From Ktedonospora formicarum (GTDB taxonomy: Bacteria; Chloroflexota; Ktedonobacteria; Ktedonobacterales; Ktedonobacteraceae), in contig NZ_BNJF01000002.1 in the NCBI RefSeq assembly GCF_016587355.1, forward strand, positions 1,364,001-1,428,000: DNA of 64,000 bases, in the 5' to 3' direction. This document shows, piece by piece, positions 1-9,237 of the stretch (the first letter of the stretch is position 1; each line of letters begins with the position of its first letter). Under the pieces are notes generated by a model. That model made no database searches. It saw only the letters and a program-made list of their open reading frames with translations, and was not told where the DNA came from. The position numbers and the translations under genes were made by a program.

Positions 1-1354
1 TTTGTTGTTCCCCAGGAAACATGGAGTCGAGTGCTTTAATAACTCGCGAGGTCCATGCCTTGAGTTCTTCCTTTGTCATAGTATCTAAGAGGACCACTTG
101 TAGTAGCCTATGGATCGAGAATGTCTGTGTCTCGGATTGGCGAGACAGTAAAGAATATGAACAGGCAACAGCTACTACCTGATTCCAGTCCAGTGGATTG
201 CTACAGGCGGCTTCTAGAGTTGTACCAAGCTGCTTGGCTTCCTGGTGGAAGAGTTCTTCTGGGATTGCATCAGGCTGTAAAAGGGCGCAGACCCGTAGGA
301 GATCCCTGACTGCCGGATGGCGTTGAGATGTTACATTGATTGCCAGAGTGAGCGTAGTAGAGACTGATGCTGGATGTTCATGTGCCCCTTCACCTCGCTG
401 TTGAAGAAGCGTGGCGCGTTGAGTACGAAAAAGGTCAAGGTAGGTTGGCAGACCACATTGTGTTTCTTCCAGATAGGCTCCTGCTTGATCAAGTGCTAGT
501 GGTAATCCCCCTGTGGCATTGACTAGTTCCTTGCCTGCGTCGTATTGAAGTGACTGGCTTGTAGAGAGCATGTGTACCTGTTCGGAAGTAGCTTTAGCAT
601 CGACCACCTTGGCACGCCGCAAGAGGAAGAGCAATCCTTCAATATCTTCCATAGGCGACAGGTGTATGCCTTTCGCGTGCGTTCCCAATGTCTGAATGCG
701 TGTCGTAAATAAGATTGCTCCTTGCCGTGCGGTTGGGAGAAAACGGCCTACCATCTCCAGGTCTTCCACGTTATCTAAGATGAGCAGCCATTGATCATGT
801 GTTGTCAACCAGTTTTGGACTGCTTTGATCATCTGTTGTTGGTCTTTGTCGCCCTGTTGCTCCAATTGAAGCAACTTGGCAATACCTCGTAGGCTGGAAA
901 TGATGCTTTCTGTGGTCTCTGCCCCGATCCATAGTACGGCTTGGTATTCCTGTGCATAACGATATGCATATTCCAAGGCAACCTGTGTCTTACCAACTCC
1001 ACCTAGCCCATAGAGTGCATAGATGTGTGTAGCCGCAGGTGCTCGATTGGGCGTGAGCATTGCCTGAAGGGTTGTGAGGATTTCTTCTCTTCCAGTGAAG
1101 AAAGGATTGTGAGCATAAGGAATAAACCACTGAGAGGGACGTGGTGACTGGCTCTGCTTCTCATCCTCAAAAAGCTCATCGGGACTTAGGCCGAAAAAAC
1201 GACTAAGTTGGAGCCGGACGGAGGCCTGGGGAAGGGCCTGCCCTCGTTCCCAACGACGGATACTCCTGGGCGAAAGGGCCAGCGCTTCCGCCATCGCTTC
1301 CTGAGACAGATGGCGGCGTAACCGCTCCTCGCGCAATCGTTGTCCAAAATGCAT
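1..1354 (-). CDS. XRE-type HTH / NB-ARC STAND ATPase regulator, partial at left edge
   Basis: The reading frame is open from an ATG at 1354 to the window edge (about 451 codons) and has no stop, so the C-terminus lies outside. Residues 1-60 form a Cro/C1-type helix-turn-helix (SQEAMAEALALSPRSIRRWE). An NB-ARC ATPase follows, with Walker A GLGGVGKTQ near residue 115, Walker B LLILDN near 185, and a GGLPLALDQAG (GLPL) motif near 285. An AGGAGG lies 13 nt before the start. STAND proteins of this kind bind a ligand through C-terminal repeats and switch on ATP binding; here the HTH suggests a transcriptional output. The sensor part (often TPRs) is not visible. A role in defence or secondary metabolism cannot be decided from this half. 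Confidence 0.88.
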   Translation of the reverse strand, partial: MHFGQRLREERLRRHLSQEAMAEALALSPRSIRRWERGQALPQASVRLQLSRFFGLSPDELFEDEKQSQSPRPSQWFIPYAHNPFFTGREEILTTLQAMLTPNRAPAATHIYALYGLGGVGKTQVALEYAYRYAQEYQAVLWIGAETTESIISSLRGIAKLLQLEQQGDKDQQQMIKAVQNWLTTHDQWLLILDNVEDLEMVGRFLPTARQGAILFTTRIQTLGTHAKGIHLSPMEDIEGLLFLLRRAKVVDAKATSEQVHMLSTSQSLQYDAGKELVNATGGLPLALDQAGAYLEETQCGLPTYLDLFRTQRATLLQQRGEGAHEHPASVSTTLTLAINVTSQRHPAVRDLLRVCALLQPDAIPEELFHQEAKQLGTTLEAACSNPLDWNQVVAVACSYSLLSRQSETQTFSIHRLLQVVLLDTMTKEELKAWTSRVIKALDSMFPGEQQ

Positions 1355-1511
1355 GGAAATAGCTTCTTCCTCCTGAAGATTCTGACATCCTTGTGTGATT
1401 TGCAGGTAATAAATACAGTATAAACAAAGAGAATCGGTAGGTAAAGCGCATGAGGCAAAGTGACCGGTAAACGTCCGGTTAATGTCCTGGTGAAAGACCA
1501 TCAGATCCACT

Positions 1512-1697
1512 ATGCTCATTGGAATTGAAGATAAGCTTGTAACACGAACAAAAGAGGTTGATACCTTTACGTATGCGCTTGCCATCAAGAAAAAGGATGG
1601 GACGACCTGGCTTTCTCTCAAGACAAGTTTAGTTCCGAATTATCTCCTTCTAATGAAACTGATTAATGATCAGCTTGCTACTATTGGCAAGGCATAA
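1512..1697 (+). CDS. small hypothetical protein, 61 aa
   Basis: A short ORF diverges from the NB-ARC gene, with 157 bp between starts that must hold both promoters. The product is a plausible small soluble protein, with a charged N-terminal half and a hydrophobic segment (LVPNYLLLMKLI). No family is recognised and the ribosome-binding site is weak, so it could be a chance ORF. Confidence 0.35.
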   Translation: MLIGIEDKLVTRTKEVDTFTYALAIKKKDGTTWLSLKTSLVPNYLLLMKLINDQLATIGKA

Positions 1698-1784
1698 AAG
1701 TTGTTCTGTCTCCAGCAGTAGGATTTTTGATATGAAATAATGAATATTGGCCGAGTTATGCTTGATATATTGGCCCGGAGAGTG

Positions 1785-1807
1785 AGCCTACTCTAGGCTG
1801 GCCTTTT
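1785..1807. terminator. weak hairpin between convergent genes
   Basis: A 6-bp stem (AGCCTA/TAGGCT, 3-nt loop) is followed by GGCCTTTT. It lies between the small plus-strand ORF and the convergent MBL gene. It is weak and assigned mainly by position. Confidence 0.3.
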
Positions 1808-1900
1808 CGTTCCTCCTTCATGCCTTGCTTTGGCAAGCGCTGATGGCGAGACATAAAGGAGGTTGACTCAAAACTTTTCTTGACTTCTATTGTTTCTCAA

Positions 1901-2668
1901 TTAGAAGCCGATGGCCTCTCCATCGTGAGGGATCAAGACTTGCTTCTCCAACCCTTCAGCCTCTATTCGCGCTCTCAAATTCGCTCGCGTGAGGAGGCAG
2001 TGATTAACAACCTCCATGTGAACGGCTATCACCTGTGCTTGTGGAAGCGCTCGAGATACTTGGCACACATCATCCTCATTCATCGTAATGGGACCACCCC
2101 CCGTAATGTAGCTAGCCGCCCCAGCGTTTAAGACGACGATGTTGGGTGAGAAGTGTTTCAACGCTTGCTCTACCTCAGGGCACCAGATAGTATCGCCAGC
2201 GATGTAGAGTGAGGGTTCGCCAGCCGCTGCAAGAACAAAGCCAGAGACTGGACCCATCTTTTTTCTGAGCTCTCCACTTCCATGCTGTCCTCCTGTTCGG
2301 AAAATCTGAAGCCCTTGCCAGTTCCTTTGCTGCTCGATTGGAAGAACAGTTGAGAAACCTGCCTGCTCAAAAACTCCCTGGTCTTCTGGTTGGCATAAAA
2401 TGGGAAGATGCTTTGGTAAGAGAGACTGAGCGGAAGAATCCCAGTGATCGCGATGCGTATGCGTGACCAGAACCGCGTCAATCTTCCCAAGCAAGGTTTG
2501 TAGTTCCATTGAAGAGAGTGGGAGTTCGACCATCGGAATGCGCAGTTGATTACCGGCATTGGCGATTGGCTCCATTGCTTGAGCGGGGCTCAACATAGGA
2601 TCGACAAGAATGGTGTGATTACCTGATGTGATGACCAGGGTTGCGTGGCGTAATAAATGGATTTTCAT
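1901..2668 (-). CDS. MBL-fold metallo-hydrolase (UlaG/YtnP-like)
   Basis: A 255-aa metallo-beta-lactamase-fold protein of the short UlaG-like type, starting directly with the first beta-strand (MKIHLLRHATLVI). The metal motif THTHRDH (HxHxDH) lies near residues 89-95, and further ligands are expected in AGDTIW and in VIAVHMEVVNH. The start is the ATG at 2668 and its upstream SD is poor. Such proteins hydrolyse phosphodiesters, lactones or other esters with two metal ions; the substrate here cannot be inferred. It stands alone, convergent with the small ORF to its left. Confidence 0.85.
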   Translation of the reverse strand: MKIHLLRHATLVITSGNHTILVDPMLSPAQAMEPIANAGNQLRIPMVELPLSSMELQTLLGKIDAVLVTHTHRDHWDSSAQSLLPKHLPILCQPEDQGVFEQAGFSTVLPIEQQRNWQGLQIFRTGGQHGSGELRKKMGPVSGFVLAAAGEPSLYIAGDTIWCPEVEQALKHFSPNIVVLNAGAASYITGGGPITMNEDDVCQVSRALPQAQVIAVHMEVVNHCLLTRANLRARIEAEGLEKQVLIPHDGEAIGF

Positions 2669-3237
2669 GGGATGTCTTTGCTTCTTTCATGATACTATAT
2701 TTAGAATTATAGCGTTTATGCTCACAACTATCTAGCTGAAAGAGAAAGTATCTAACATTTTTATATTTCTCTCTATTAGAACACCAGGGGTCTCAACGTG
2801 CCAATTCGTGCCATCAAATAAACTCCCCTATTGAGCTATGTGGTGCCATACTCTCAAGAACAACGTTATCTTCCGCTATTATCAAGCAAATGTGCTGTTT
2901 TCTGCTAACCTTTTATATACCTCTATCGACTAGCAGAGAACTTGACTTTCATTTCTTTGTTGGGTACAGTTCGTTTATACAGTGTATGAATTATTGTGGA
3001 GGATCAAGGATGATCTTACCTTGCAAGGGCGCTCACGACCTGATTCGTGACCTCAATTATACATTGATCCTCACGTCGTTTCGACATCGCCCCCTTATTT
3101 CTCCATAAGCCTCTGTCTGTCTTCCTGATTGCTTTATGTCAATGTTGCTCTAGTCGTTGAACTTGCTTTTGGTTGGGATCTTTCCGGGCATTGTCATCAG
3201 GCACCATGATGGCGTCTGTAGTACAAGGAGGAACCGT
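2669..3237. other. intergenic region between divergent MBL and GH30 genes
   Basis: There is no convincing gene; the ORF at 2890-3108 has no SD and an unlikely composition. A possible promoter for the GH30 gene is TTGACT (2942-2947), 17 nt, TACAGT (2965-2970), which would leave a leader of about 260 nt. Confidence 0.4.
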
Positions 3238-5160
3238 ATGCTTCATCGTTCCCACAGGCAATATCTCATTTCTTTGATAATGGCGCTTGCTCTATTTGGG
3301 CTGACTCTGGCTGGCGGACTGCCTAATGCACGCGCAGCAACTATCGTGACAGTCTATCCTACGCAACAATATCAGGTACTTCGTGGTTGGGGGAGTAGTA
3401 TGGCCTGGTGGGCTAACTGGGCTGGCAGCTTGAGCGATACACAGCGCAATGCGCTGGCTGATGCGCTCTTTAATACGAATACAGGCATTGGTCTTAATGT
3501 GTTGCGCTATAACTTTGGGGCTGATGGCCCCGGAAACGTTTGCCACAATGCTATTGCTTCCGGCAAAGCGGGTGTTTATACCAATATTCCCACGTATGAG
3601 CCTTCGGCTGGTACCTACGATTGGAATCAGGACGCCAATCAACGTTGGGTGTTGCAGGCTGCCAAGCAGCGCGGCGCCAATCTTTTTGAAGGTTTTGTCA
3701 ATTCTCCTCCCGCCTGGATGCTCACAAATAGCTGTACATCGGGTGCGAGTGGCAACGCAGAAAACCTGAGTAGTGCGCACTATGACGACTTTGTGAATTA
3801 TATGGCCACGATTGCGCAGCACTTCCATGATAGCTGGGGCGTGACCTTCCAGACACTTGCTCCATTCAATGAGCCAACCCCTGGCTACTGGAACTTTCAG
3901 GGCGATCAGGAAGGCATGAATGTTTCAACCACGACACAGAACACCATCATCAAGAAGCTTGGTGTTGTATTGTCACAGACGGGTGTCTCCGCCTATACCT
4001 CTATCTCAGCCTCAGATGATACCTCTGTGGATCGCTCTAACTCAAACTACAATACCTATGATAGCCAGGCTAAAGGCTACATTGCGCAATATAATACGCA
4101 TACCTATGGTGGAAGTGATAGCGACCGCGACTACGCATACAATACCATTGGGCAGGGCGATAATAAGCGCCTGTGGATGTCTGAATGGGGAACGGGCGCG
4201 CAAAGCAGTGAGATGGCTGCGGCTATTACGCTATCGAGGGAAATTCTGCGTGACGAACAGCATCTACATCCTTCTTCCTGGGTCATCTGGCAGGCGGCAG
4301 ACAACTACTTCAATGGCTCAGGCTCAGGCAATGCTGGCTCGACCAGTGATCTCTGGGGCCTGGCTGCCACCGATAGTAGTGGTAATATTATCTACCCTGC
4401 GCGCTACTATGGATTTGGAAATTACTCCAAATTTGTGCGCCCCGGCTATCAGATGATTGGTAATAGCGATAGTAACACTTTCAGTGCTTATGATGCTGCC
4501 TCGAAGACGCTGGTACTTGTGGCGACCAATGGCAACACCACGGCGACTGATATGCAGTATAGTCTCTCAAACTTTACAAGCGTGGGTAGCATAGCGACGC
4601 CATATCGCACTTCATCGAGTGAGCATCTGGCTCAACTCTCCAGCCTCTCTATCGCGAATAAAACCCTGAGCACCTCGCTGCCTGCACAATCAATCACCAC
4701 CTTTGTCATCCCTAATGTCACCTATACTCCCGCTCCGGTCTCCTATTCAAAGATTGTGAGCCGCAATAGCGGGAAGGTGCTCGATGTCCAGGGGCAATCA
4801 ACCCAGGATGGAGGCTCGATCATTCAGTATAGCGATAATGGTGGCACCAATCAGCAATGGCAACTGGTCGATACAGGGGATGGTTACGTCAAAATCGTCA
4901 ATCGTAACAGTGGAAAGCTGCTCGATGTCTCAGGGCAATCGACTGCCAATGGAGGCCCAGTCATTCAGTACCATGATAATGGAGGTGCTAACCAGCAGTG
5001 GCAGATTGTTGATATTGGGGGTGGGTATGTTAAGATCATCAATCGCCACAGTGGAAAGGCTCTTGATGTGACAGGTCAATCTACAAGCGATGGGGCGCCC
5101 CTGGAACAATGGGACTACTGGGGTGGGGCCAATCAGCAGTGGCAGATAGTCTCGGTTTAA
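3238..5160 (+). CDS. secreted GH30-family glycosidase with ricin-type lectin domain
   Basis: The start at 3238 was chosen because AAGGAGG lies just upstream and a textbook signal peptide follows (RSHR..., hydrophobic core, cleavage after NARA near residue 34), giving 640 aa. The catalytic (beta/alpha)8 domain carries NSPPAWM, the acid/base Glu212 in APFNEP and the nucleophile Glu316 in MSEWG, as expected of clan GH-A, family GH30. The closest pattern I recognise is the endo-beta-1,6-galactanase-like branch. A small beta-sandwich follows, and residues about 500-640 form a ricin-B trefoil with three QQW repeats (NQQWQ), usually for carbohydrate binding. The protein is secreted and probably attacks plant or fungal polysaccharide; the exact linkage is inferred. 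Confidence 0.9.
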   Translation: MLHRSHRQYLISLIMALALFGLTLAGGLPNARAATIVTVYPTQQYQVLRGWGSSMAWWANWAGSLSDTQRNALADALFNTNTGIGLNVLRYNFGADGPGNVCHNAIASGKAGVYTNIPTYEPSAGTYDWNQDANQRWVLQAAKQRGANLFEGFVNSPPAWMLTNSCTSGASGNAENLSSAHYDDFVNYMATIAQHFHDSWGVTFQTLAPFNEPTPGYWNFQGDQEGMNVSTTTQNTIIKKLGVVLSQTGVSAYTSISASDDTSVDRSNSNYNTYDSQAKGYIAQYNTHTYGGSDSDRDYAYNTIGQGDNKRLWMSEWGTGAQSSEMAAAITLSREILRDEQHLHPSSWVIWQAADNYFNGSGSGNAGSTSDLWGLAATDSSGNIIYPARYYGFGNYSKFVRPGYQMIGNSDSNTFSAYDAASKTLVLVATNGNTTATDMQYSLSNFTSVGSIATPYRTSSSEHLAQLSSLSIANKTLSTSLPAQSITTFVIPNVTYTPAPVSYSKIVSRNSGKVLDVQGQSTQDGGSIIQYSDNGGTNQQWQLVDTGDGYVKIVNRNSGKLLDVSGQSTANGGPVIQYHDNGGANQQWQIVDIGGGYVKIINRHSGKALDVTGQSTSDGAPLEQWDYWGGANQQWQIVSV

Positions 5161-5244
5161 AAGCACACAGTGAATACTGTTATTCGCTATTAGTGGAAAT
5201 GAATGACCCTTACAAAGGACAGAATTGCCGTTTGTGATTTAAAC

Positions 5245-5276
5245 CATCGGAGGCTGCTATAAAGCCAGCCTCCGAT
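5245..5276. terminator. perfect 12-bp hairpin between convergent GH30 and AlkZ-like genes
   Basis: The arms 5245-5256 (CATCGGAGGCTG) and 5266-5276 plus its partner base pair perfectly around a short loop. There is no long T-run, but the position between two convergent stops fits a bidirectional terminator. Confidence 0.65.
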
Positions 5277-5348
5277 GTTCCTGTCGAAGAATTCCAATTG
5301 GTAGCATACATAGTGTTTATGACTGTATTTGTCGATGAATACATCTGT

Positions 5349-6485
5349 TTATTTACGAAATTCCAGATGAATGTCCTTCTGGTAGAAGGAACGAAGTCGA
5401 TCCGCCTCGGCTTTGATTCTTTTCTCAATCGAAGTAGCTTGCGGAGGGAACATGTGAACCTTGATGTGAATCTGCGAGCGCTTGGGGCTGGATTGCCAGA
5501 CACCTTGAATGGACCCGTTGACCAGAATGACAGCAGAGATCCATCCTTGTGGACGAAAGACGAGCTTCTTATGAATTGGAGGAAGAATCTCACCCAGTGT
5601 CCGTCCCACTCCAATTGTATACACATCAAACAGTGGAAGAAAATGGATCACCTCTGATCGTTCAGCATTTTGAATATGCTTTAGAGTAGTATCTAAGGCA
5701 AAGGCGTGCTGACCTTCTATTTCGACCTCTTTGACTTCGTCTTGCATTGACCGAAAGAGTTTTCTGGCATGAGAGAGGTTGCCTCCCCACCAGCGGGCGA
5801 AATCTTCTGGGAGGGCTGGACCATAGGCCTGTAGATATAGACGAACAAAGCGCTTAAGAGCCTGTTCCTGCTCTAGAGTGTCTTGAGCGGACCAGTTGCT
5901 TATCCACGTTTTGGGGTGTACAAAAGTGACGTTGGAACCCTGGCTTGGTCCGAAACAGAGATCGCCACGGTAGGCCGATGGTTTCAAAGGAGAGCCCCAA
6001 TTGGCCGAGACGATGAGATCACGAACGAGAGCAATTCTTGTGTGTTTGGCGACAGCGTCAGCAAGTTGCTGGCGAGTCATCGGTCCCTGCTCCAAAACAT
6101 GCGGGATTGCGGCGAGATAGGCTTCCTGTTGTGCCTGACTGCTTAAACCGAATTCAGCGAAATAGCGAGACCAGCTAGTATCTAACTGCCAGTTACGAGC
6201 TGCCACATAGAGAGGCAATTCGGTGGCTGGGAGCAGATGTAGCGTTCCTCTCATAGCCCAGGTTTTGATCAGAGTATGATCCTGCCAGAGAGCGGATTTA
6301 ATGTCTTGAGCGGAGAGACCCTCCACACGAGAACACAACGCGAGTTCTGCGGCGGACATAACCTGTGCTTGAAAACCACCAATGCGCGTTACTATCTGGA
6401 CCCAATCTTCTTTGGATATACGGGGGGTGAGACCATGTTGCGTTAACCGCCAGGTATGAACCTGATTCCATGTTAAGGTGTGCAT
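5349..6485 (-). CDS. winged-helix AlkZ/YcaQ-superfamily DNA glycosylase-like protein (HTH_42)
   Basis: The 378-aa product starts at the ATG at 6485, preceded by AAAGGAAA; the longer frame upstream has no SD and looks like chance extension. It is an HTH_42 (winged-helix DNA-binding) family protein, the superfamily of AlkZ/AlkX/YcaQ DNA glycosylases that excise bulky alkylated or crosslinked bases. The QxQ signature is present as Gln39-Ala-Gln41 in IGGFQAQ, and WAMRGTLHLL lies further on. In AlkZ the two glutamines lie at the active site, so this copy is likely catalytically competent. It may protect against genotoxic metabolites, an inference supported only by the family. Confidence 0.82.
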   Translation of the reverse strand: MHTLTWNQVHTWRLTQHGLTPRISKEDWVQIVTRIGGFQAQVMSAAELALCSRVEGLSAQDIKSALWQDHTLIKTWAMRGTLHLLPATELPLYVAARNWQLDTSWSRYFAEFGLSSQAQQEAYLAAIPHVLEQGPMTRQQLADAVAKHTRIALVRDLIVSANWGSPLKPSAYRGDLCFGPSQGSNVTFVHPKTWISNWSAQDTLEQEQALKRFVRLYLQAYGPALPEDFARWWGGNLSHARKLFRSMQDEVKEVEIEGQHAFALDTTLKHIQNAERSEVIHFLPLFDVYTIGVGRTLGEILPPIHKKLVFRPQGWISAVILVNGSIQGVWQSSPKRSQIHIKVHMFPPQATSIEKRIKAEADRLRSFYQKDIHLEFRK

Positions 6486-6801
6486 TGCGTTTCCTTTATT
6501 TTGTTGTGCTTTTCTGCCTTTCGTTCTGTAGAAAACAGTATATGAGGAAAACCGGTTAGCCTGCGTCCTCTTTACGAGGGTTCTGACCAAAAAGAGGAAA
6601 TTGGAAAGCAGGAGTACGCGTATCAATATATATGAATGCGGAGGGCGCAACCATAGAAAGATTGCAAAGCATAGAAGTTCCAGCAATGACGGAGCCACCA
6701 TCAATGCTAGCTGCAGTTCAGGCTACATGGGTTTTCACATACGATTGGAGTAGGCGTATTGCAATACCCTATGAATGACAGTAAAGGGCTTGATGCTCAA
6801 C
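6486..6801. other. intergenic region
   Basis: Spacer between two minus-strand genes. It should contain the promoter of the AlkZ-like gene. No hairpin, RNA or ORF stands out. Confidence 0.4.
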
Positions 6802-7392
6802 TTATGACGATGCTCTATTATTTAAGTCGCTACGAAGTGTATCTATGTATGCTAGCTGCTCGCGTTGTTGTTGCAATTCCTTTTCCAGAGATAGAGTACG
6901 GCGTTGTATGCTTTGTTTGATAGTTTCAAGATCGAGAATAGTTTTACAAACCTCGCAAGTAATGGCAGGGCTCCCCAACGAAGTTGTGAAGAAATGCTCT
7001 TGTGGATCATAGCTTACTTCATGTCCACACTCACAGGAAAGTATAACCAGGCGAGCGAGTCTTTCCGCATGCAGAACTTCCTGATGTTTGGCTTGCCGTC
7101 GAGCAAGAGCTGTTTCTAGCAGGCCCATCATAGCGCCAAAAGCTTCAAGTACTTCGATAGAAGTAACTTGACCAATTTCTCCGAGTTTACGATAGCGCCC
7201 AGTGCCTATGTTCTTCTCTTGATAATGAGCATTAATCGTGAAAATTGCGTCATTGGGGTATGGCGAGAGTACTTGGAGACAATTTTCTGTTGAGGTTACC
7301 ACACTTGTTTCGCCATCTTTGTTGATAATCTCAAGCGTATAACCCTTTTGCTTTTCTTGAAAAGTTATGATGTTGTGGTTGTTGACTGCCAT
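6802..7392 (-). CDS. zinc-ribbon / coiled-coil protein of unknown function
   Basis: The 196-aa product starts at the ATG at 7392, with GAAGGA 11 nt upstream; an earlier TTG is too close to that SD. There is no recognised family. The N-terminal half (about 100 residues) is beta-rich. In the middle CxCGHE and CxxC (LSCECGHEVSY ... ITCEVCK) are spaced as in a zinc ribbon. The last 45 residues are strongly charged with a Leu/Gln pattern, predicted coiled coil. It could be a small nucleic-acid or protein-binding adaptor; no neighbour explains it. Confidence 0.65.
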   Translation of the reverse strand: MAVNNHNIITFQEKQKGYTLEIINKDGETSVVTSTENCLQVLSPYPNDAIFTINAHYQEKNIGTGRYRKLGEIGQVTSIEVLEAFGAMMGLLETALARRQAKHQEVLHAERLARLVILSCECGHEVSYDPQEHFFTTSLGSPAITCEVCKTILDLETIKQSIQRRTLSLEKELQQQREQLAYIDTLRSDLNNRASS

Positions 7393-7921
7393 TATGCTCA
7401 AAATCCTTCACTAGATTTATTGGAATCATGTGCATTCCGACGTCTCTAAGGCGCAAACGACAATGTTCTCAAGCCCATTGTAGAGCCGCAATAAGCAATG
7501 TAAAAATATTCGGATTATTTACTATTGCAAACCAGGAAATTAATTTGGGACGCTCTATTGTATATGGGCGTACTGTAACAAATTGTGTTTAATTCTGCAA
7601 TCAATTCTTACCTATTGGTAGTTGAGCCTGTGTTTTTAACGTGAAAATTCTAGTCATAGAGGGCGTGGATAGAGACTGATAACAGAAGGAAGGGATGATG
7701 ATGTGGATGCTTCAGAGGTTCGCGCTATACACACTCTAGGTTCGTTTTCCATTACTCAAAAAATATTATTATCTTATACCTGGGCTTGAAGAGAAGAAAT
7801 GGATCTTTGTTATGCAATTGCTTATGTGCCAATAAGTACACTTCAATGATCCATTTCCTCTTTGCGTCAGTAGGTCGCATCCCCTATTTCGAAGTCATCA
7901 GCTTAAATTTGCCGCTCTTCC
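7393..7921. other. intergenic region, AT-rich
   Basis: It holds the promoter region of the zinc-ribbon gene and the hairpin at 7790-7863, but no gene I can support. Confidence 0.4.
7790..7863 (-). terminator. long imperfect hairpin downstream of the LLM gene
   Basis: Arms 7790-7809 and 7844-7863 are complementary over 20 bp with about three mismatches (core AAATGGATC/GATCCATTT) and a 34-nt loop. It lies 60 bp past the stop of the minus-strand LLM gene, so terminator is the likely role. Confidence 0.5.
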
Positions 7922-8998
7922 TCACGTATACTGAATTGCTGGCATGATTTCGTGGGCGAATATTTCCAGCGATTCAGTGTCTGTGGGAAGAACATACATA
8001 ATGAAATACTGCATTCCCATGTTCACCAGGGTCTGGACCTGGTTTTTAACCTCCTCGATTGTACCTACAATCGCTCCTCTGACTGCGTCTTCGCGAATGG
8101 GGTTGAGTAGGCGTTTGGCATTGAGTTCTTCCTGCGTGCGGGCAACCTGGAGCGTTGGCACAAAGTAGCTGTGCAATATGGTCTTGGATGGGCGGCTATA
8201 TGCTTCACAGTATACGTTCAGTACATCGTATTTACGTTGGATATCCTCAAGCCGAAAAGCGCTCCCAGTCCAGACATGGGGACCAAAGTTACTCATGTCC
8301 GCATATTGAGCAACCTGGCGTAGGGTAACGCGCTCACCTCCACCGCCGATGAGCAGAGGTACATGTGGTTGTTGCATGGGTAATGGATAGCCATTGGTTT
8401 GCTGAAGCTGAAAATGACGACCCTGGTAATCAAAAGGCTTCCCTTGCCAAAGCCCCTTGATAATTTGAATGGTTTCTTCTAATCTCTCCTGCCGTTCGTT
8501 GACGCTTGGAAGAGGTATACCTAACTGCTCAAATTCAGCCTTGTCATCGCCCATTCCTAGCCCAAGTACGAGGCGACCATGGCTGGCACGGTCTACATCT
8601 GCCGCCATTCGTGCTAGAATGGCTGGATGCCGATAATAAGCACTGCTGACGAATGACATGAGACGAATACGTTTGGTTGTGACGGCAAGCATAGACAGCG
8701 TTGTCCAGCAATCTGAACTGCCTGTGCTGACCGGATGGTCGTAGATGCAAGCTGCATCGTAGCCAAGTTCTTCTATGTAGAGAACCTCTTTGAGTAAGCT
8801 CTCCCACTCAAGGAAAATGTTAGATAGGATGCCAAAGCGTACTTTGCTTTCTCCTTCGACGATCCAGGAAGGAGAGGTCCCGGTCTGTTGTACATTTTCG
8901 GTCAAGGCAGTCTCCTTATCTGTTGAGAAAATAGTGGGTGACTTTGTCAGGAAATACTTCATCCGCGTTTGGGCGATCAGGCTTTTTGGCGATAGCAT
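7922..8998 (-). CDS. LLM-class flavin-dependent oxidoreductase
   Basis: A bacterial-luciferase-like monooxygenase domain spans about residues 52-355 (KVRFGILSN..., LGLGMGDDKAEFEQLG, PLLIGGGGERVTL). These TIM-barrel enzymes use FMNH2 or F420H2. The first 50 residues are not part of the domain. The ATG at 8998 has AGGAGG only 1 nt upstream, too close for normal initiation, so the true start may be a later codon. It is single-gene, followed by a hairpin and flanked upstream by the IS. The substrate is unknown. Confidence 0.85.
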   Translation of the reverse strand: MLSPKSLIAQTRMKYFLTKSPTIFSTDKETALTENVQQTGTSPSWIVEGESKVRFGILSNIFLEWESLLKEVLYIEELGYDAACIYDHPVSTGSSDCWTTLSMLAVTTKRIRLMSFVSSAYYRHPAILARMAADVDRASHGRLVLGLGMGDDKAEFEQLGIPLPSVNERQERLEETIQIIKGLWQGKPFDYQGRHFQLQQTNGYPLPMQQPHVPLLIGGGGERVTLRQVAQYADMSNFGPHVWTGSAFRLEDIQRKYDVLNVYCEAYSRPSKTILHSYFVPTLQVARTQEELNAKRLLNPIREDAVRGAIVGTIEEVKNQVQTLVNMGMQYFIMYVLPTDTESLEIFAHEIMPAIQYT

Positions 8999-9149
8999 AC
9001 CTCCTGTAAATTCGGCTTTCTATTAGAAGACGGTCAAATTTGGCATTTTTAGGACAATAATATTTGACAAGTTTCACCATAAATAATAGGTGGCATCTGT
9101 TCTTCCCTAATCGACAAGAATCAAAGTTTTATTGTAAGTACGATCTTTA

Positions 9150-9168
9150 TTCTTGTTTAAACTAACGT
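9150..9168 (+). repeat. left terminal inverted repeat of the IS
   Basis: 19 bp, two mismatches to the right end. Immediately outside lies ATCTTTA, duplicated at the other end. Confidence 0.88.
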
Positions 9169-9237
9169 CTATCTACCAGAACTCATGAAAAAGTTCCGTG
9201 AAATGAGCCAGGATCGATGAAAAAGCGCCCAAATTGG

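Noticed and set aside
2890..3108. 72-aa ORF upstream of GH30
   Set aside because: No SD, Cys/Phe-rich random composition, lies in promoter space.
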